From positions 1 through 10,557 of the forward strand of contig CAPZYV010000027.1 in NCBI GenBank assembly GCA_948750805.1: 10,557 bases of DNA, given 5' to 3'. This DNA comes from an uncultured Bacilli bacterium. Lineage in GTDB: Bacteria; Bacillota_I; Bacilli_A; RF39; UBA660. The notes beneath the pieces were generated by a model. It saw only the letters and a list, made by a program, of their open reading frames with translations. It had not been told where the DNA came from and did no database searches. Every line of letters starts with the position of its first letter. Within the stretch, counting starts at the first letter, position 1. Shown here piece after piece: positions 6,821 to 10,557 of this stretch. The position numbers and the translations under genes were made by a program.

Positions 6821-7666
6821 ATGAAAATAATAAATGGTAAAGAAATAGCTAGTAAAGTTAATGAAGAAACAAAAGCAATTATAAAAAAATATAATTTAAA
6901 ACCAGGACTTGCTATAATCCTAGTTGGTAATAATGAAGCAAGTGAAATTTATGTCAAAAATAAAATTAAAAGTTGTGAAGAAATAGGCATAAATGCTAGG
7001 TTATATCATTTTGAGGAAGAAAATAGTGAAGAAGAAATAATTAATTGTATTCAAAAATTAAATAAAGATAATGATATACATGGAATAATAGTTCAAAGTC
7101 CATTACCTAAAAAATTTAATGAAGATTATATTAATTCCTTTCTGTCTTGTGAAAAAGATGTCGATGGTTTTGGAATTTATAATATGGGAGCTTTGGCTAC
7201 TAATAAAACTAAATTTTTAGCCGCTACTCCTAAAGGGATTATAACAATATTGAAAGAAATGAAAATTGATATTTCTGGTAAAAATATTGTCGTAATTGGC
7301 CGAAGTAAAATAGTGGGACGTCCATTAGCTTTAGCTCTTTTAAATATGGATGCTACAGTCACTATAGCTCACTCTAAAACAAAGAATCTAAAAGAGGTTA
7401 CTAAAAATGCAGATATTTTAATAGTAGCAATTGGCAAACCTAATTATATTACAGCTGATTATGTCAAAGATGATGCTATTATAATAGATGTTGGAATTAA
7501 CCGGGTTGATGGTAAAATTATAGGGGATGTTAATTTTGATTCAGTTAAAGATAAAGTGTCTTTTATAACTCCTGTTCCAGGTGGAGTAGGACCTATGACT
7601 ATTGCTAGTTTATTAAATAATACTGTAAAAAGCGCAAATAATTTTAAAAATGAAGAGGAGAGATAA
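6821..7666 (+). CDS. folD: Bifunctional methylene-THF dehydrogenase / methenyl-THF cyclohydrolase FolD
   Basis: FolD interconverts 5,10-methylene-THF, 5,10-methenyl-THF and 10-formyl-THF using NADP, supplying formyl groups and one-carbon units for purines, initiator Met-tRNA and thymidylate. The 281-residue protein has the catalytic Tyr-xxx-Lys (Y44, K48 in EIYVKNK). It also has the QSPLPKKF and KDVDGFG blocks, PKGIITIL, the Rossmann nucleotide-binding stretch [20 protein letters not shown] and the C-terminal signature [16 protein letters not shown]. Length matches the family (about 280-290). VGNNEAS replaces the more common VGDDPAS before the catalytic Tyr, a mild variation. GAGAGGA (6804-6810) is the ribosome binding site. 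glyA starts 2 nt after its stop, so the two folate enzymes are translationally linked: GlyA produces the methylene-THF that FolD oxidises. Confidence 0.96.
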   Translation: MKIINGKEIASKVNEETKAIIKKYNLKPGLAIILVGNNEASEIYVKNKIKSCEEIGINARLYHFEEENSEEEIINCIQKLNKDNDIHGIIVQSPLPKKFNEDYINSFLSCEKDVDGFGIYNMGALATNKTKFLAATPKGIITILKEMKIDISGKNIVVIGRSKIVGRPLALALLNMDATVTIAHSKTKNLKEVTKNADILIVAIGKPNYITADYVKDDAIIIDVGINRVDGKIIGDVNFDSVKDKVSFITPVPGGVGPMTIASLLNNTVKSANNFKNEEER

Positions 7667-7668
7667 AA

Positions 7669-8892
7669 ATGGATAAAAAATTAAGAGAAGCGTTAGAAAA
7701 AGAAACAAAAAGGCAACAAAATAATATTGAGCTTATTGCCTCAGAAAATTATGTATCAAAAAGTGTATTAGAATTACAAGGAAGTATATTTACTAATAAA
7801 TATGCTGAAGGTTATTCAGGAAAAAGATATTATGGAGGTTGTGTAAATGTTGATACAGTTGAAACTTTAGCAATTGAATATGTTACAAAATTATTTAATG
7901 CAAAATATGCTAATGTTCAACCTCATAGTGGGTCAAGTGCTAATATGGCTGTTTATCGCGCTTTACTAAATCATGGAGATAAAGTTTTAGGTTTAAATTT
8001 ATCACATGGGGGACATTTAACTCATGGACATAGTATTAATTTTAGTGGCTTAGACTATAAATTTGTGGCTTATAACCTAGATTCTGAAACTGAAATGCTA
8101 AATTATGATGAAATTAGAGAAATAGCATTAGCTGAAAAACCACAAATGATTGTTGCAGGTGCAAGTGCTTATTCTAGATTTATTGATTTTAAAAAGTTTA
8201 AAGAAATAGCCGATGAAGTAGGAGCATTATTATTTGTAGATATGGCTCATATTGCCGGATTAGTCGCAGCAGGTCTTCATGAAAATCCTGTAGATTATGC
8301 AGATGTTGTATCATCTACTACCCATAAAACTTTAAGAGGTCCAAGAGGAGGATTAATTTTAACTAATAATGAAGATATAATAAAGAAGATTAATAAAACA
8401 ATATTCCCAGGAATTCAAGGTGGACCATTAATGCATGTTATTGCAGCCAAAGCAGAATGTTTTTATGAAGCTTTACAACCAGAGTTTAAAGAATATGCTA
8501 AACAAATTATTAGAAATGCCAAAGCTTTAGCTGAAACATTAGAAAGTGAAGGCTTAAGAATTATATCTGGCGGAACAGATAATCATTTAATGCTTGTTGA
8601 TGTTAAAACAACTTATGGTATTACTGGCAAGGAAGCTGAAACAGTTTTAGATAAAATTTATATTACAGTAAACAAAAATACAATACCTAATGAGACAGAA
8701 TCGCCTGCTTTAACAAGTGGTATTCGTCTTGGAAGTCCAGCTATGACAACTAGAGGATTAAAAGAAGCTGAATTCATAAAGATTGGTCATATTATCGCTA
8801 AGGCTTTAAAAAATAAAGACAACGAAGAAGTCTTAACAGAGCTTGGAAAAGAAGTATTAGCTTTAACAGATAAATTTCCTATTTATGAATAG
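7669..8892 (+). CDS. glyA: Serine hydroxymethyltransferase GlyA
   Basis: A PLP enzyme converting serine plus THF into glycine plus 5,10-methylene-THF, the main one-carbon source. The 407-residue protein is close to the bacterial norm (about 410-420). Seen in order: [10 protein letters not shown] (21-30), [16 protein letters not shown] (43-58), the [12 protein letters not shown] phosphate-binding stretch (85-96), [10 protein letters not shown] (111-120), [12 protein letters not shown] (191-202) with the PLP-pyridine Asp D191, and the Schiff-base lysine K220 in [13 protein letters not shown]. The C-terminal domain has the substrate-binding Arg region [14 protein letters not shown]. The ribosome binding site GAGGAG (7655-7660) lies inside the end of folD. 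tmk follows by 12 nt, with AGGAGG overlapping the glyA TAG stop. All key residues are intact. Confidence 0.97.
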   Translation: MDKKLREALEKETKRQQNNIELIASENYVSKSVLELQGSIFTNKYAEGYSGKRYYGGCVNVDTVETLAIEYVTKLFNAKYANVQPHSGSSANMAVYRALLNHGDKVLGLNLSHGGHLTHGHSINFSGLDYKFVAYNLDSETEMLNYDEIREIALAEKPQMIVAGASAYSRFIDFKKFKEIADEVGALLFVDMAHIAGLVAAGLHENPVDYADVVSSTTHKTLRGPRGGLILTNNEDIIKKINKTIFPGIQGGPLMHVIAAKAECFYEALQPEFKEYAKQIIRNAKALAETLESEGLRIISGGTDNHLMLVDVKTTYGITGKEAETVLDKIYITVNKNTIPNETESPALTSGIRLGSPAMTTRGLKEAEFIKIGHIIAKALKNKDNEEVLTELGKEVLALTDKFPIYE

Positions 8893-8904
8893 GAGGTAAG
8901 TATT

Positions 8905-9576
8905 TTGAGTAAAGGCAAGTTAATTGTAATAGAAGGTACTGATTGTTCAGGTAAACAAACTCAAACCGAAAGATTAGTTGAAAATTTAACAGCTAAAGGA
9001 CAAAAAGCCATAAGTTTTGGTTTTCCTAATTATGCTTCACCAACTGGTAAAATCATTGGTGAATCTTATCTTGGCAAAAAAGGAACTTCATTATTTACCG
9101 AAGGAATCGAAAATGTTGACCCTAAAATTTCGGGCCTTTACTACGCAGCAGACCGTGCTTATAATATAAATATTATTAAAAAATATTTAGAAGCGGGATA
9201 TATAGTTATATTAAATCGTTATGTTGAATCTAATATGGCTTTTCAAGGTGGAAAAATTAAAGATATAAAAAAGAGAAATATGATGTATGAGTGGTTAGAT
9301 AATTTAGAATTTGTTTTACTTGAATTACCACGACCAGATTTAGTTATATTTCTCTATCTGCCATATGAAGAGGTTAAAATATTAAAAGAAAATCGTGGAG
9401 AGACTGCTAATATAAATATTTTAAGATTAGCAGAAACTGCTTATTTAGAATTAGCAGAAATTTATGATTATCAAAAAATAAATTGTTTAAATAATAATAA
9501 ACTTCGCTCAATAGATGATATAGCAACAGAAATAATTACCAAAGTTAAAAAATTTTTGGAAACGGAAGTGGAATAA
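8905..9576 (+). CDS. tmk: Thymidylate kinase (dTMP kinase)
   Basis: Phosphorylates dTMP to dTDP with ATP on the way to dTTP. The 223-residue protein has a P-loop [11 protein letters not shown] (10-20), [13 protein letters not shown] (40-52), [17 protein letters not shown] (71-87), the DR-type motif as [13 protein letters not shown] (104-116), and [15 protein letters not shown] (139-153). It resembles a Clostridia-type Tmk subgroup rather than the E. coli form. Q18 replaces the Ser/Thr usual after the P-loop Lys; I recall Gln or Glu there in that subgroup. N104 stands where Asp is usual in DR(Y/H), and the LID stretch after NRGE (163-166) looks short. The start is a TTG at 8905, chosen because AGGAGG (8891-8896) is 8 nt upstream and [11 protein letters not shown] is the expected N-terminus. 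Its TAA overlaps the queA ATG by 1 nt. It fits the neighbouring one-carbon genes, since dTMP is made with methylene-THF. Confidence 0.9.
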   Translation: MSKGKLIVIEGTDCSGKQTQTERLVENLTAKGQKAISFGFPNYASPTGKIIGESYLGKKGTSLFTEGIENVDPKISGLYYAADRAYNINIIKKYLEAGYIVILNRYVESNMAFQGGKIKDIKKRNMMYEWLDNLEFVLLELPRPDLVIFLYLPYEEVKILKENRGETANINILRLAETAYLELAEIYDYQKINCLNNNKLRSIDDIATEIITKVKKFLETEVE

Positions 9577-10526
9577 TGAATTTAAGTGATTTTGATTATA
9601 ATTTACCAGAAGAATTAATTGCTCAAACTCCTATTGTTAATCGAGATGAATCTAAGCTTTTAGTTTTAAACAAAAGAGCCGGGCATATAAAACATTATCA
9701 CTTTAAAAATATAATAGATGAATTAGATAAAGGTGATGTATTAGTATTAAATGATACTAAAGTTATTCCCGCTAGATTAATCGGAACTAAAGAGGATACT
9801 GGAGCTGTAATTGAATTATTGCTTTTAAAAGAATTGGAAAATGATATTTGGGAATGTCTATCAAGACCTGCCAAACGACTAAAAGTAGGAACTATTGTGA
9901 CTTTTGATAACAAATTAAAAGCTGAAGTTGTTGAAAAACTAGATGAAGGTTTAGTTCGAGTTAAGTTATTATATAAAGGTATTTTGATGGAAATATTAGA
10001 TGAATTAGGAGAAATGCCACTTCCACCTTATATTCATGAAAAATTAGAAGAAAAAAATCGTTATCAGACAGTATATGCCAAAAATGTAGGAAGTGCAGCA
10101 GCGCCTACAGCAGGTCTTCATTTTACTGAAGAATTATTAAATAAGATAAAAGAGAAAGGCATTGAAATATTATTTGTAACTTTACATGTTGGTTTAGGAA
10201 CATTTAGACCAGTTGAAGTAGAAAATGTATTAGAACATCATATGCATAGTGAATATTATGAAATGAATGAATATACTGCTGAAAGATTAAATTTAGCTAA
10301 AGAGGAAAACAGAAAAATTTATGCGGTGGGAACTACATCAACTAGAGTTTTAGAAACTATTAGGCATAAATATGATAAGTTTAAAGCTTGTAGTGGTAAT
10401 ACTGATATATTTATTTATCCAGGATTTGAATTTAAAGCAATTAATGGATTAATAACTAATTTTCATTTACCAAAATCAACATTATTAATGCTAGTAAGTG
10501 CACTTCAAGTAGAGAAATTATATTAA
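9576..10526 (+). CDS. queA: S-adenosylmethionine:tRNA ribosyltransferase-isomerase QueA, C-terminus disrupted
   Basis: QueA transfers and isomerises the ribosyl part of SAM onto preQ1 in tRNA, giving epoxyqueuosine at position 34 of GUN-anticodon tRNAs. Clear family blocks are present: [10 protein letters not shown] (10-19), [12 protein letters not shown] (57-68), GEMPLPPYI (145-153), [15 protein letters not shown] (174-188), TLHVGLGTF (202-210), MHSEYYE (223-229), [10 protein letters not shown] (251-260), [10 protein letters not shown] (277-286) and [16 protein letters not shown] (295-310). After L310 the frame reads QVEKLY and stops at 316 residues, about 25 short of the usual 340. The expected C-terminal helix and RFFSFGDAM-type tail are missing from this frame, and their start is recognisable in another frame (see next entry). 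It is the last gene of folD-glyA-tmk-queA, overlapping tmk by 1 nt (TAATG). A single-base loss near 10505 is the simplest explanation. Confidence 0.85.
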   Translation: MNLSDFDYNLPEELIAQTPIVNRDESKLLVLNKRAGHIKHYHFKNIIDELDKGDVLVLNDTKVIPARLIGTKEDTGAVIELLLLKELENDIWECLSRPAKRLKVGTIVTFDNKLKAEVVEKLDEGLVRVKLLYKGILMEILDELGEMPLPPYIHEKLEEKNRYQTVYAKNVGSAAAPTAGLHFTEELLNKIKEKGIEILFVTLHVGLGTFRPVEVENVLEHHMHSEYYEMNEYTAERLNLAKEENRKIYAVGTTSTRVLETIRHKYDKFKACSGNTDIFIYPGFEFKAINGLITNFHLPKSTLLMLVSALQVEKLY

Positions 10527-10557
10527 ATGCTTATGAATAAGCTATTAAAAATAATTA
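10508..10557 (+). pseudogene. queA: Out-of-frame continuation of queA with an in-frame stop
   Basis: Reading codons from 10508 (the -1 frame relative to the gene) gives [10 protein letters not shown], a TAA at 10538-10540, then AIKNN and a partial TA codon at the window end. Intact QueA proteins from Bacillota, as I recall them, continue after LMLVSAL with A-GRENI-x-x-AYEEAIK-x-x-Y-RFFSFGDAM. The match is therefore direct on both sides of the stop. Restoring one base in CTTCAAGT (10503-10510), for example CTTGCAAGT, would give SALASREII. The TAA sits where Glu or a similar residue is usual; GAA to TAA is one change. Two lesions thus lie within about 35 bases. The rest of the tail is beyond the window. 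Confidence 0.75.

Noticed and set aside
10500..10540. Programmed -1 frameshift in queA
   Set aside because: There is no slippery heptamer at 10500-10508, and the new frame meets TAA at 10538 before the domain ends.

Overview
The window is very AT-rich bacterial DNA. All genes lie on the + strand, mostly with short gaps and clear Shine-Dalgarno sequences. Gene content points to a low-GC Bacillota lineage, plausibly a reduced-genome gut-type member of the Bacilli/Erysipelotrichia/RF39 neighbourhood; that placement is inference from gene content and AT bias only. A GT51 peptidoglycan glycosyltransferase implies a cell wall, so this is not a wall-less mollicute. Every Trp codon seen is TGG and no gene stops at TGA. 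CGG falls at conserved arginines, so the standard code applies for those codons.

Left part (1-2260): khpA (small KH RNA-binding protein) ends in its own terminator. A good sigma-A-type promoter then drives a two-gene unit, cdsA (CDP-diacylglycerol synthase) and rseP (M50 site-2 protease). This resembles the Firmicutes uppS-cdsA-dxr-rseP block, but dxr is absent from between cdsA and rseP. A hairpin terminator follows rseP.

Middle part (2261-4560): a stand-alone GT51 peptidoglycan glycosyltransferase with its own terminator, then tRNA-Arg(CCG) with encoded CCA, then a 426-codon gene I cannot assign to any family. That gene starts 25 nt after the tRNA with no visible promoter or terminator between them, and ends in a strong terminator.

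Right part (4560-10557): ruvA, a small HAD-family nucleotidase-like gene and ruvB are packed with gaps of 8 and 5 nt. After a 117-nt gap come folD, glyA, tmk and queA, with gaps of 2 and 12 nt and a 1-nt overlap. The classical Firmicutes order ruvA-ruvB-queA is thus interrupted by a phosphatase gene and by a one-carbon/thymidylate cassette. FolD and GlyA interconvert and load one-carbon folates; Tmk phosphorylates dTMP, whose synthesis consumes methylene-THF.

The most notable observation is at the right edge. The queA frame breaks after the conserved LMLVSAL block. The expected C-terminal sequence ([10 protein letters not shown], stop, AIKNN) continues in another frame and is itself interrupted by a TAA. 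This means either a decaying queA or sequence errors near a contig end. I found no mobile element, CRISPR array or recognisable new multi-gene system.
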